DNA from: Pseudomonadota bacterium
GTDB taxonomy: Bacteria > Pseudomonadota > Alphaproteobacteria > Rhizobiales > Tepidamorphaceae
Reading direction: 5' to 3'
Assembly (NCBI GenBank): GCA_023458595.1
Contig: JAEWYT010000147.1
Span: 1-64,000, forward strand
DNA length: 64,000 bases
Shown: positions 17,923 through 27,017 of the stretch, one piece after another
How positions within the stretch are numbered: the stretch's first letter is position 1
Layout: every line of letters starts with the position of its first letter
The notes under the pieces: model-generated
What the model was told of the DNA's origin: nothing
Seen by the model: the letters and a program-made list of their open reading frames with translations, nothing else
Database searches by the model: none
Translations under genes and position numbers: made by a program

Positions 17923-18414
17923 ATGGCGAAGCTCGACGACCGCGACGTGAAGATGCTCACCGTGCTTCGCGAGCACGGCCGCATCTCGAAGACGGAACTG
18001 GCCAGGCGCATCAACCTGTCGGCGGCTCCCTGCTGGGAGCGCCTGAAGCGCCTCGAGAGCGAGGGGATCGTCACCGGCTATCGCGCGGAGGTGGCGCTGA
18101 AGAAGGTCGCGCCGCATGTCACCGTGCTGATGGCGGCAGAGCTGGAGAGCCACCGGGCCGAGGATTTCCAGCGCTTCGAGCGCAGCCTGGAGCACTTCGA
18201 CGAGATCGTCGCCTGCTGGGCGGTCGGTGGCGGCTTCGACTACATCGTGCAGATCGTGACGCGCGACATCGATTCCTATCAGCGTCTCGTCGACCTGCTC
18301 CTCGAAAGCCGCGTGGGCCTGGCGCGCTACTTCACCTATGTCGTGACCAAGCGGGTCAAGGACTCGCCGAGGCTGCCTTTCGACCTGCTCCTCGAGGCAC
18401 AGGCGAAGGATTGA
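17923..18414 (+). CDS. doeX: Lrp/AsnC-family regulator, DoeX-like
   Basis: A 163-residue protein with an N-terminal helix-turn-helix (ISKTELARRINLSAAPCWERLKRLE) and a C-terminal RAM ligand-binding/oligomerization domain (GGGFDYIVQIVTRDID). Ectoine degradation loci commonly carry an Lrp-type regulator, DoeX, beside doeA/doeC/doeD, and the KRVKDSPRLP tail fits this group from memory. It begins five bases after the M24 gene. It probably senses an intermediate such as diaminobutyrate. With the GntR protein, the locus has two regulators. Confidence 0.8.
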   Translation: MAKLDDRDVKMLTVLREHGRISKTELARRINLSAAPCWERLKRLESEGIVTGYRAEVALKKVAPHVTVLMAAELESHRAEDFQRFERSLEHFDEIVACWAVGGGFDYIVQIVTRDIDSYQRLVDLLLESRVGLARYFTYVVTKRVKDSPRLPFDLLLEAQAKD

Positions 18415-18531
18415 ACGGCAGGCGTGCCGGCATACAGACGATCCTTCGGTGCGGGCGCGCGCATTCAGCGGAACTATCGCCGCGGCGGCGGCGATACTGA
18501 CGGTGCAGGACCCCCGTCGGAGCCCGTCGTC

Positions 18532-20073
18532 ATGCCGAGCGTCATCAAGCTGCAGAAAGCCGACCTGAACATCCTCCGCGATCCGCGCCTGTTCCGAGAG
18601 TTCGCCTATATCGACGGGGCGTGGACGACCGGTTCGTCGCATCGCTCGATCGATGTCGTCAATCCCGCCGACGGCGAACGGCTCGGCTGCGTGCCGGCAC
18701 TGACGGGAGGCGATGTCGCACGGGCCGCCAAGGCGGCTCGTCGCGCCTTCGGCGGATGGGCGGCGATGGTGCCGCGGGAACGCTCCGCGCTCCTGCGGCG
18801 CTGGTTCGACCTGATCGTCGCCGCGCACGAGGATCTCGCCGTCCTGATGGTGCAGGAACAGGGCAAGCCGCTCACGGAGGCGCGCGCGGAGATCGATTAC
18901 GCTGCCTCCTTCGCCGAGTTCTACGCGGAGGAGGCGAAGCGCCTCAACGTCGAGAGCGTCACCTCGCATCTGCCCGATGCCTCGATGACGGTGATGCGCC
19001 AGCCGCTCGGCGTCGCGGCGCTGGTGACGCCGTGGAACTTTCCCTCCGCCATGGTGACACGCAAGGCGGCAGCGACGCTCGCCGCGGGCTGCACCGTGGT
19101 CGTGCATCCTTCCTCGCAAACGCCGTTCTCCGCGCTGGCGCTTGCCGAACTCGCCGAACGCGCCGGGCTTCCCGCCGGGGCGTTCAACGTGGTCACCGGC
19201 CACGCGCCCGAGGTCGTTCCGGCACTGACCGCTGCCGTCGACGTACGGGCGGTGTCGTTCACCGGGTCGACCGAAGTCGGCCGGCTCGTCTACGCGCAGT
19301 CCGCGCCGACTATCAAGCGCCTCGTCATGGAACTGGGCGGTCACGCACCGTTCATCGCGTTCGCCGATTGCGATTTCGACAGGGCGGTCGACCGTGCGAT
19401 CGCGGCGAAGTTCGCGACCTCCGGCCAGGACTGTCTCGCGGCCAACCGGTTCTATGTCGAGCGTCCGGTCTACGAGCGGTTCGTCACGGCATTCGCGGCG
19501 CGGGCGACGCGCCTCACCGTCGGCCCCGGCATGGAGGACCCCGACATCGGCCCGCTGATGAACGAGAGCGCGGTCGCCAAGCAGTGCGCGCATGTCGCCG
19601 ACGCGCTCGAACGCGGGGCGCGCCTTCTGTGCGGCGGGGAACGTCATCCGGCCGGGCCGCTGTTCTTTCAGCCGACGGTGCTCGCCGACGTGCCGGAAAC
19701 CGCGGCGATCTTCCGGGAGGAGACATTCGGTCCCGTCGCGGCGTTTGCGCCCTTCGACCGGGAGGAGGAGGCGGTCGATCGCGCCAACCGGACCGAGACG
19801 GGTCTCGTCGCGTATCTCCACACGGGCGACCCCGCCCGTATCGCGCGCATGAGCCGGCGGCTCGAGTTCGGCATGGTCGCAGTCAACCGCACCAGGATCA
19901 CGGGGGCGCCCGTTCCCTTCGGCGGGATGAAGCAGGCGGGCCTGGGGCGCGAGGGTTCGCGCCACGGGATGGAGGCCTTCACCGACCTCAAGTACGTCTG
20001 CTGCGAAGTCGGCCGAGAGGACTTGGAAATCGGCAGAGAGTCGAGACGAGGAGCATCCGATGCTGACCAATGA
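18532..20073 (+). CDS. doeC: Aspartate-semialdehyde dehydrogenase of the ectoine pathway, DoeC-like
   Basis: A 513-residue NAD(P)-dependent aldehyde dehydrogenase close to succinate-semialdehyde dehydrogenase. Catalytic residues are visible: Glu267 in MELGGHAPF and Cys301 in SGQDCLAAN. The cofactor-binding PWNFPSAMVTRKAAATLAAG segment is also intact. In ectoine breakdown it oxidizes L-aspartate semialdehyde to aspartate. I chose the ATG at 18532 because the first ALDH-family residues follow it; an in-frame start 36 codons earlier gives an arginine/glycine-rich tail unlike the family. It overlaps doeD by 14 bases. Confidence 0.85.
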   Translation: MPSVIKLQKADLNILRDPRLFREFAYIDGAWTTGSSHRSIDVVNPADGERLGCVPALTGGDVARAAKAARRAFGGWAAMVPRERSALLRRWFDLIVAAHEDLAVLMVQEQGKPLTEARAEIDYAASFAEFYAEEAKRLNVESVTSHLPDASMTVMRQPLGVAALVTPWNFPSAMVTRKAAATLAAGCTVVVHPSSQTPFSALALAELAERAGLPAGAFNVVTGHAPEVVPALTAAVDVRAVSFTGSTEVGRLVYAQSAPTIKRLVMELGGHAPFIAFADCDFDRAVDRAIAAKFATSGQDCLAANRFYVERPVYERFVTAFAARATRLTVGPGMEDPDIGPLMNESAVAKQCAHVADALERGARLLCGGERHPAGPLFFQPTVLADVPETAAIFREETFGPVAAFAPFDREEEAVDRANRTETGLVAYLHTGDPARIARMSRRLEFGMVAVNRTRITGAPVPFGGMKQAGLGREGSRHGMEAFTDLKYVCCEVGREDLEIGRESRRGASDADQ

Positions 20074-21436
20074 CGTTCTGAGCAAATGGGACCGGGAGAA
20101 TTTCTTCCATCCCTCCACCCACCTCGCCCAGTTCGCCCGCGGGGAGATGGCGAACCGAATCGTCACCGGCGGTAGCGGCGTCTACATCGAGGATCGCGAC
20201 GGCAACCGGCTGCTCGATGCCTTCGCCGGGCTCTACTGCGTCAATGTCGGCTACGGACGCGAAGAGATCGCCGAGGCGATCGCCGCGCAGGCAAAGGAAC
20301 TCGCCTACTACCACGCCTATGTCGGCCACGGCACGGAAGCGTCGATCACGCTCGCGAAAATGGTCATCGAGCGCGCGCCGCAGCACATGTCCAAGGTCTA
20401 TTTCGGGCTGAGCGGCTCGGATGCCAACGAGACCAACCTGAAGCTCGTCTGGTACTACAACAACGTACTCGGCCGGCCGGAGAAGAAGAAGGTGGTCTCG
20501 CGCCAGCGCGGCTATCACGGCTCCGGCCTGATGACCGGGTCGCTCACCGGGCTCGAGCTGTTCCACAAGAAGTTCGATCTGCCGCTCGACCGCATCCTGC
20601 ACACGACGGCGCCCTATTACTATCGCCGCGAGGACACGTCGCTGAGCGAGGCGGATTTCGTCGCCGCGTGCGCCGACGACCTGGAACGGCTGATCGAGCG
20701 CGAGGGCCCCGACACGATCGCCGCCTTCATCGGCGAGCCGGTGCTCGGCACCGGCGGCATCGTGCCGCCGCCGGTGGGCTACTGGGAAGCGATCCAGGTG
20801 ATACTGGCGCGATACGACATCCTCCTGATCGCGGACGAGGTGGTGACGGGGTTCGGCCGGCTCGGCTCGATGTTCGGGTCGGATCACTTCGGCCTGAAGC
20901 CCGACATCATCACCATCGCCAAGGGCCTGACCTCGGCGTACGCGCCGCTTTCGGGCTCGATCGTGTCGGAGAAGGTCTGGGCGGCGCTGGAGCGGGGGAC
21001 CGACGAGTTCGGACCGATCGGGCACGGCTGGACCTATTCGGCCCATCCGATCGGCGCGGCGGCGGGCGTCGCCAACCTGAACCTGATCGACAGTCTCGGC
21101 CTGGTGAAGAATGCCGGGGAAACGGGCGCCTATCTCAACGCGGCGATGAAGGATGCGATCGGCGACCATCCCCACGTCGGCGAGGTGCGGGGCGAGGGCA
21201 TGCTCTGCGCCGTCGAGTTCGTCGAGGACCGGCAAACCCGCCGCTTCTTCGATCCGGCAAGAAAGGTCGGGCCGGCGGTCGCCGCCGCGTTGCTGAAGCG
21301 CGGCGTAATCGGCCGCGCCATGCCGCAGGGCGATATCCTGGGCTTCGCGCCGCCGCTGTGTCTGACGAGGGAAGAGGCCGACGTCATCGTCGCGGCGACC
21401 AAGGGGGCCGTCGAGGAGGTCGCCGCGTCGCTCTAG
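20060..21436 (+). CDS. doeD: Diaminobutyrate aminotransferase DoeD (class III)
   Basis: A 458-residue class III PLP aminotransferase. SGSDANET and YHG form the cofactor pocket, the ADEV motif binds the pyridine nitrogen, and Lys288 in IAKGLTSAY forms the Schiff base. In the pathway it removes the gamma-amino group of 2,4-diaminobutyrate, giving aspartate semialdehyde for DoeC. The 14-base overlap with doeC supports linked expression. By sequence alone it also resembles omega-amino acid:pyruvate transaminases; context favours DoeD. It is the last gene of the rightward operon and converges on the amidohydrolase gene. Confidence 0.85.
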   Translation: MLTNDVLSKWDRENFFHPSTHLAQFARGEMANRIVTGGSGVYIEDRDGNRLLDAFAGLYCVNVGYGREEIAEAIAAQAKELAYYHAYVGHGTEASITLAKMVIERAPQHMSKVYFGLSGSDANETNLKLVWYYNNVLGRPEKKKVVSRQRGYHGSGLMTGSLTGLELFHKKFDLPLDRILHTTAPYYYRREDTSLSEADFVAACADDLERLIEREGPDTIAAFIGEPVLGTGGIVPPPVGYWEAIQVILARYDILLIADEVVTGFGRLGSMFGSDHFGLKPDIITIAKGLTSAYAPLSGSIVSEKVWAALERGTDEFGPIGHGWTYSAHPIGAAAGVANLNLIDSLGLVKNAGETGAYLNAAMKDAIGDHPHVGEVRGEGMLCAVEFVEDRQTRRFFDPARKVGPAVAAALLKRGVIGRAMPQGDILGFAPPLCLTREEADVIVAATKGAVEEVAASL

Positions 21437-21454
21437 GAGGACGCCGGCCATCGG

Positions 21455-22522
21455 TCACATCCGGTATATGCGACGGGCGGTTCCCGCGAGCAGCGCGTCC
21501 CGGGCAGCCGCGTCGTATCCCATCGCGATGAGCTTGTAGGCGTTCCACAATCCGGCGTAGCCGATCGCGACGCTGTCGACCGGGAAATTGGTCTCGAACA
21601 TGCACCGCTGCGCACCGAAGCAGCCGATGGCGTGGTGGAAGTAGGCGCCTCGCTCGTCGACGAACTCCGCCGAGGACGGCGGAGCCTCCCGGGTGTGGGC
21701 GTCGTATCCCGTCACGATCGACGCGATTCCGCCGAGCTTCATGACGACGTTCGGCAGTTCCGCCATCCGTTCCACGCCGCTCGCCCATTCGGCGAATACG
21801 GGATCCTCGGTCGCCGGGCCCGGCGTGTAGCCGATCGGGGTGCCGAGATGGTTCACGATCATCGTGGTTGCGGGCACGGCCTCGGCGAGCGCGACGAACT
21901 GATCGGCCTGGAAGTGGAACTGGAAGGCGTCGAAGGTCAGGCCGCGCTCGCCGAGACGGGCAACGCCGCGGCGGAAGTCCGGGTCGGCGTAGAGGCCGGG
22001 CGGGGCCGCACCGGCGAGCAGCCGGGCGGAGGGGTCCTCGAGGCGCGCGCCGGCGTGGCGGATGCCGCGGAACAGGCCGCCGCCACGGGCCTCGTGCGCG
22101 TCGAGGACCGTATCGAGATCGGGGTCGCGCAGATCGGCGTGGGCGACGATAGCGGCGATCCGCGTCGCGCCCGCCCGGGCGGCCACGCGCTCGGCAAGAT
22201 CTGCGGCATACGCCGTCTCGCCTACCGGTCTCAGATGCGCTGGTCCGGCGGGGTAATAGCTCGATCCGCAGTCGATATAGACGCACTGCGCCACCTTGTG
22301 GCCGCTGCCAGCGTCGTGGAGATACTCGTCCAGGAGATAACGGCTCGTGCGCAGCGGCGTGTCTGCGTCCTGCGGGTCGGGGAAGTCGCGCTCGTCCCAG
22401 AGATGCAGGTGGGCGTCCACGACCTCCCATTCCGGCTCGACGACGGCTTCACGGCGGCGGTCCCACCACGCGCGGCGCGCGCCCATCGCCCGCACCCAGG
22501 TTCTTCGCTCCTGCGGCGTCAC
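21455..22522 (-). CDS. Amidohydrolase-family TIM-barrel hydrolase
   Basis: A 355-residue protein of the amidohydrolase_2 group (2-pyrone-4,6-dicarboxylate lactonase-like). The N-terminal VVDAHLHLWDER supplies the HxH pair, and later motifs VNHLGTPIG and ETNFPVDS are typical of the group, whose members hydrolyse lactones or decarboxylate aromatic acids. I favour the GTG at 22522 because GAGGAGG sits five bases upstream; an ATG 21 codons earlier gives an arginine-rich leader. It is divergent from the LysR gene and probably controlled by it. With the TRAP transporter it may form one catabolic unit; the substrate is unknown. Confidence 0.75.
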   Translation of the reverse strand: MTPQERRTWVRAMGARRAWWDRRREAVVEPEWEVVDAHLHLWDERDFPDPQDADTPLRTSRYLLDEYLHDAGSGHKVAQCVYIDCGSSYYPAGPAHLRPVGETAYAADLAERVAARAGATRIAAIVAHADLRDPDLDTVLDAHEARGGGLFRGIRHAGARLEDPSARLLAGAAPPGLYADPDFRRGVARLGERGLTFDAFQFHFQADQFVALAEAVPATTMIVNHLGTPIGYTPGPATEDPVFAEWASGVERMAELPNVVMKLGGIASIVTGYDAHTREAPPSSAEFVDERGAYFHHAIGCFGAQRCMFETNFPVDSVAIGYAGLWNAYKLIAMGYDAAARDALLAGTARRIYRM

Positions 22523-22637
22523 TCCATCCTCCTCGGACCGAACTCGTCTCCTCCGCCCGCGAGCGGGCAAGCCACTCCAGGGCATCGCTCCGGCCCGCGG
22601 GCGGCGGAGCTTAGGATTGATCGGGATATTATCGGTA

Positions 22638-22652
22638 GTTAAGTTTCCTAAC
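22638..22652. promoter_or_regulatory. LysR-type operator candidate (GTTA-N7-TAAC)
   Basis: GTTA at 22638-22641 and TAAC at 22649-22652 form an inverted repeat that satisfies the T-N11-A rule of LysR-type sites. It lies 42 bases upstream of the LysR start, in the divergent region facing the amidohydrolase, in the usual position for autorepression and activation of the divergent gene. Confidence 0.5.
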
Positions 22653-22693
22653 GTCGATATCCTGGATTACTAACAACAAGCGCGGTGCCCGGC

Positions 22694-23626
22694 ATGGACC
22701 TCAGACAGATCCACTACTTCGTCGCCGCCTGCGAAGAGGGCTCGCTCAGCGCCGCCGCGAACCGACTGAACTGCACGGCGTCCGGGGTCAGCCAGCAGAT
22801 GAGCGCGCTCGAGGCTCGGCTCGGCGCGGAGCTCTTCGAACGCACCCGCCGCGGCGTCACCCCGACGGCCGTCGGGCGTCGCTTCTACGACCGCTGCCTG
22901 GTCATTCTCAAGGCCGTTTCGGAAGCGGAGATCGAGCTCGAGGATCTCGCCGCCGGCCTCACCGGGGCGGTTTCGGCGGGGTTCGCGCCGGGTCTGGCGA
23001 AAGCCATCCTGCCGCAGGCGCTGGCGCGCTTCACGCGCGAATTTCCGCGCGTCGACGTCGATATCGCGAGCGGTCCGGCCGACTCCCTGCTCGCGGAGAC
23101 CTCGAGCGGCACCCTCAACTTCTACGTGGGGCAGTTCGTCGAGCCGCAGATCGGACTTTCGGCCGTTCCGATCGGCCAGTTCCCGGCGGCCCTGATCTCG
23201 GGCTCGCGGCGCGGTTTCGTACCGATGAAGCCGGTCCGCCTCGATACTGTGGCGCCGCTGAAGCTCTTCGTTCCCTCCGCCACGAACAGCCTCAGGCCGA
23301 AGATCGAGGCGGCCATCCGGAACCGCGAGATCGCGGTCGAGCGGACCATCTCGATCGCAAGCCTTTCGGCGGGGCTCGAGTTCCTCAGCCAGACCGACTG
23401 GTCCGCCATCCTGCCCTACTGGATAGGCCTCAAGGAACTCGCCAACGAGCGGATCACCGTCAATCCGATCGCCGGCCCGGAGCTTCGGGCGGAAGTGGCG
23501 CTGATCTATCCGACACGCCAGCCGCTGTCGCGGCCGGCGCAGAGACTCTACGACTACTTCGAGCAGGAACTGCGGCGCACCGAGGTGGAGTGGGACCGCG
23601 TCATGGCCGACTGCGTTAAGCCGTGA
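22694..23626 (+). CDS. LysR-family transcriptional regulator
   Basis: A 310-residue regulator. Residues 1-60 carry the winged helix (LRQIHYFVAACEEGSLSAAANRLNCTASGVSQQMSALE), and the rest is a two-lobed effector domain (from about residue 90). A GTG three codons upstream is an alternative start. The gene is divergent from the amidohydrolase and 192 bases upstream of a TRAP transporter, so it probably controls both. The effector is likely the imported carboxylate or a product of it. Confidence 0.85.
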   Translation: MDLRQIHYFVAACEEGSLSAAANRLNCTASGVSQQMSALEARLGAELFERTRRGVTPTAVGRRFYDRCLVILKAVSEAEIELEDLAAGLTGAVSAGFAPGLAKAILPQALARFTREFPRVDVDIASGPADSLLAETSSGTLNFYVGQFVEPQIGLSAVPIGQFPAALISGSRRGFVPMKPVRLDTVAPLKLFVPSATNSLRPKIEAAIRNREIAVERTISIASLSAGLEFLSQTDWSAILPYWIGLKELANERITVNPIAGPELRAEVALIYPTRQPLSRPAQRLYDYFEQELRRTEVEWDRVMADCVKP

Positions 23627-23818
23627 TTACGGATCGCTTTAGAAGAAATAAGTATTCCTGACTTCTCGCCGAAACTAGAGTCCGGCCTGGAGGATCGGGA
23701 CCCCGCCGTCCCGTCCCGTAGCTGCCGGACCGCCGGAAGAACGCGGCGCCGGCGTATGGGAGCGCCGTCGCAACAGAGGCATCGGCACGCCGGTGTTTCG
23801 ATTCCGGGGAGGAGCAAA

Positions 23819-24841
23819 ATGACATCCGAGAAACTGTTCGCCGCCGCGCTGGCGCTGACCGTGCTTTTCGGCGCGCAGGCGCCGGACCGGTCGGTGGCCG
23901 CCGAAACCGTCGAACTCAAGATGCAGTTCGCCTCGCCGGACGGCACGCCGTGGAACGACATGGACCGGCGTTTCGCCGCGCAGGTCGAGGCGATAACCGG
24001 CGGGCGCGCCAAGGTCGAGTTCTTCCCGCCGAACTCGGTCACCCCGTTCAAGGACTGGCTGCAATCGACCGGCGCTGGTCTTCTGGACCTCGGCTTCGTC
24101 TGGCACCCGATCCTGCCGGGCAAGTTCGTGCAGATGGAGCTGTTCGGCCTGCCGGGGCTCGCCAAGAATCAGACCATAGACAGCGTCGTCTACTGGCGCC
24201 TGAAGGACGAATTCCCCGAGATGGGGAACCTGTTCACGCCGGACGACAATGTCGTCGACCTCGCGACCTTCGTCGCCATGGGCTCGCATCTGCACACCAG
24301 GGAGCCGGTCCGCCAGCTCTCCGACATCAAGGGCAAGGTCTTCGCCGCCCAGGACTCCGCCGGCGTCAAGGTGCTCGAGAAGCTCGGCGCGAGCGCCAGC
24401 GTCATGGTTGGTCCCGACGCGTATCTGGCCCTGCAGCGCGGTGCCATAGACGGCGTTCTGTGCGCGTGGGGCTGGGTCAACAATTTCAAGCTGAAAGAGG
24501 TGACGACGTATCACACGCTCATGAACCTCAATCCCGGCACCTACAGTTCCGTCATGAACAAGGACGCCTGGGACAAGCTGACCCCGGACGAGCAGCAGCA
24601 TCTGCGCGACATCACGCCGCTCTACTTCTTCTACAATACGACGAACGGCGCCGCGGCGGCGATGGCGAGCATTCCGCCGGAGAACATCTTCACGCTGTCG
24701 TCGGAGGACCGGACCCGGCTCATCGACGAGATGAAGCCGCTCTGGGACGAATGGGTGCAGAAGGCCGATGCCAAGGGCCTGCAGGGCAAGAAGATTCTCG
24801 ATGAGGCCGTGCGTCTCCTGAATCTCTACGACAACAACTAG
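23819..24841 (+). CDS. TRAP transporter substrate-binding protein (DctP family)
   Basis: A 340-residue periplasmic binding protein. A hydrophobic leader (about residues 5-27) ends before ETVELKMQFASP, the mature start. The GAIDGVLCAWGWVNNFKLKEV segment corresponds to the TRAP family hinge and ligand region, and the arginine that binds carboxylates is likely in the SDIKGKVFAAQ area or nearby. It delivers an organic acid to the adjacent DctQM membrane protein using the sodium gradient. GGGGAGGAG lies upstream of the ATG. It is not obviously TeaA-like, so a role in ectoine uptake is not supported by sequence. Confidence 0.85.
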   Translation: MTSEKLFAAALALTVLFGAQAPDRSVAAETVELKMQFASPDGTPWNDMDRRFAAQVEAITGGRAKVEFFPPNSVTPFKDWLQSTGAGLLDLGFVWHPILPGKFVQMELFGLPGLAKNQTIDSVVYWRLKDEFPEMGNLFTPDDNVVDLATFVAMGSHLHTREPVRQLSDIKGKVFAAQDSAGVKVLEKLGASASVMVGPDAYLALQRGAIDGVLCAWGWVNNFKLKEVTTYHTLMNLNPGTYSSVMNKDAWDKLTPDEQQHLRDITPLYFFYNTTNGAAAAMASIPPENIFTLSSEDRTRLIDEMKPLWDEWVQKADAKGLQGKKILDEAVRLLNLYDNN

Positions 24842-24851
24842 CAGGCCTATA

Positions 24852-26858
24852 GTGCCGGCGCAGGACGTGCCGGCACGATCGCCGACCGGTCCGGTGCGAA
24901 TGCAGGGCGCGAGCGTGACACACCCGGTTTCCGCGGAGCGGGCCGACGGCCCTTTCTCCTTGTTTCTGGATCGGACCGCCAGAGCCATCCGCCTCGCGCT
25001 CGCGTGGCCGAACCGCATCGCGCTTCTCGTCGGCGCCGCGGCCCTCGTCCTGTTGATGGGGATCACGGTCGCCGACGTCGTGCTGCGCAATCTGGCGTCT
25101 TTCGTCGTGCCCGGCGGCATGGAGATGACGGGGTTGCTGACGATCCTCGTCACTTTGTCGACTCTCGGCCTCGTCGAGACCGAGCGGGAACATATTCGCG
25201 TCGATCTGGTTCTCCGGGCGATGCCGGAATTCGTCCGAGTGCCGATGATCGCCGGAGGGCTGCTGCTGGCGTTGGGGGTGATGCTCACCGCCGCCACGCA
25301 GATCCTGAAGCAGGCGTTCTATCTTCGGAGCAACGAGATTGTTACCGGTCTGCTCGGTGTCCCGGAGTGGCCGTTCGTGCTTGCCGCGACCGCCTTCGTC
25401 GCATTGTTCGCCCTGGCCCTGCTGGCCAACCTCGCGGAGGCGCTGGGGGCGGTGGCGCGATCCAGGGACTTCCGGTCCGTCCTCATCGTGCTGGCGTGGG
25501 CGGCGGCTGCCGCCGCGATCTTCTGGCTCTCCTTCCATCCCAAGAGCCTGCCCTTCGAGGCGTCCCGCGAACTACGCGGCGTCATGGCCATCGGCCTTTG
25601 CTTCATCCTCATCTTTCTCGGGGTTCATGTCGCCGCGGCAATGGCGGTCACCGCGCTGATCGGCATCAGCCTGCTGATCGGCGCGTCGGCGAGCCTGACG
25701 AGCCTCGGGACCACGACGATCGATGTGGTGAGCGACCAGACGTGGAGTGTCGTACCGCTGTTCATCTGGATGGGGCTCATCGTCGTCGCCTCAGGCTTTG
25801 CGGAGGAACTCTACCGCGCGGCCTATCGATGGATCGGGCACCTGCCCGGGGGGCTGGCGTCGGCGAGCACGGTCGCCTGCGCGGGGCTGTCGTCCATCGT
25901 CGGCGACACGCTGTCCGGCGTCTACAGCATGGGCGCGATCGCATTGCCGCAGATGCGGACCTACGGCTATGACATGAAGCTCGCCACGGCCTCCATCGCC
26001 TGTGCCGCCACGATCGGCGTGATGGTACCGCCGAGCATCGCCTTCATCGTCTACGGCATGATCACCGAGGTCTCGATCGGCAAGCTGTTCATGGCTGGAA
26101 TCCTGCCCGGCATCCTGTTCGCCGCGATCCTGATCGCGCTGATCACCGTACGGGCCGCGATCGATCCGGCGCTCGCCCCTCGCGGCGAAACGAGCAGCTG
26201 GAAGGAGCGCATCGCCTCGAGTGCCGCGGTGTGGCCCGTGCTCATGCTGATGCTGGTCGTTCTCGGTGGCATCTATTCCGGCCTGGTCACGACCAACGAG
26301 GCCGGCGGACTGGGCGTCTTCGGCGCCATCCTGATAGCCGTGCTGACGGGACGTTTCAGATGGCCGGCATTCCGGGATTCGATCGGGCGGACGCTGCGTC
26401 TCACCGCGGGCATCATTGTCATCTTCATGTTCGCCACGGCGTTCAGCCGGTTCATCGCGATCAGCGGGCTGACCCAGCAGCTCGCCAACCTGGTGATCGG
26501 CCTTCACCTCGGCAAGTACGAGCTGATCGCCGCAATCCTGCTCTTCTACGTTCTGATCGGAATGTTCATGAACGCGCTGCCGGCGCTCGTGCTGACGGTG
26601 CCGCTGTTCTTTCCAATCGCCATGAACGCAGGCTTCGACCCCGTCTGGTTCGGAGTGCTCGTCGTCATCATGGTCGAACTCGGCGTGGTCACGCCGCCGA
26701 TCGGAGTCAATGTCTTCGCCATCGCGGCGATGGCCAAGGACATCTCCATGTACGACGTCTTCCGTGGCGTTTTCCCGTTCTGGATCGCGTTCGTGGTTCT
26801 GATTGCGTTGATCGTGCTGTTCCCCCAGATCAGCCTCTTCCTGCCTTCCTTGATGTGA
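24852..26858 (+). CDS. TRAP transporter membrane protein, fused DctQ-DctM
   Basis: About 668 residues in one chain. Residues 55-205 form the small DctQ-like four-helix domain. After a linking pair of helices (about 210-250), residues 250-668 form the large DctM domain with about 12 helices, including the VACAGLSSIVGDTLSGVYSMG segment and VTPPIGVNVF near the end. Separate proteins in many TRAP systems are therefore joined here, as in other DctQM fusions. The GTG at 24852 is ten bases after dctP; an ATG at 24900 is also possible. The transporter imports a carboxylate with sodium. Confidence 0.85.
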   Translation: MPAQDVPARSPTGPVRMQGASVTHPVSAERADGPFSLFLDRTARAIRLALAWPNRIALLVGAAALVLLMGITVADVVLRNLASFVVPGGMEMTGLLTILVTLSTLGLVETEREHIRVDLVLRAMPEFVRVPMIAGGLLLALGVMLTAATQILKQAFYLRSNEIVTGLLGVPEWPFVLAATAFVALFALALLANLAEALGAVARSRDFRSVLIVLAWAAAAAAIFWLSFHPKSLPFEASRELRGVMAIGLCFILIFLGVHVAAAMAVTALIGISLLIGASASLTSLGTTTIDVVSDQTWSVVPLFIWMGLIVVASGFAEELYRAAYRWIGHLPGGLASASTVACAGLSSIVGDTLSGVYSMGAIALPQMRTYGYDMKLATASIACAATIGVMVPPSIAFIVYGMITEVSIGKLFMAGILPGILFAAILIALITVRAAIDPALAPRGETSSWKERIASSAAVWPVLMLMLVVLGGIYSGLVTTNEAGGLGVFGAILIAVLTGRFRWPAFRDSIGRTLRLTAGIIVIFMFATAFSRFIAISGLTQQLANLVIGLHLGKYELIAAILLFYVLIGMFMNALPALVLTVPLFFPIAMNAGFDPVWFGVLVVIMVELGVVTPPIGVNVFAIAAMAKDISMYDVFRGVFPFWIAFVVLIALIVLFPQISLFLPSLM

Positions 26859-27017
26859 CGGAACTCCTCCGAAATCGTCGACGCCCCGCGGCCAACGAAC
26901 GGGCCGGTTCGAAGCCTTCGTCGGCGGCTGCCGCGACAATTCGGCCAGATGTACAGCGGCGAAGAGTGCGGTAAGGCCGCTGGAGCGATCACGGCTAAAC
27001 CGGGAGGCGTTTGTTCG

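Noticed and set aside
17695..20166. An 823-codon minus-strand frame opposite the doeX/doeC region
   Set aside because: It is an antisense shadow in GC-rich DNA, rich in Arg/His/Asp/Gly without a domain; the plus-strand genes have complete catalytic motifs.
23819..26858. TeaABC-type ectoine TRAP transporter
   Set aside because: The locus already has an Ehu ABC importer, the TRAP genes are with a LysR and an amidohydrolase, and the binding protein is not recognisably TeaA-like.
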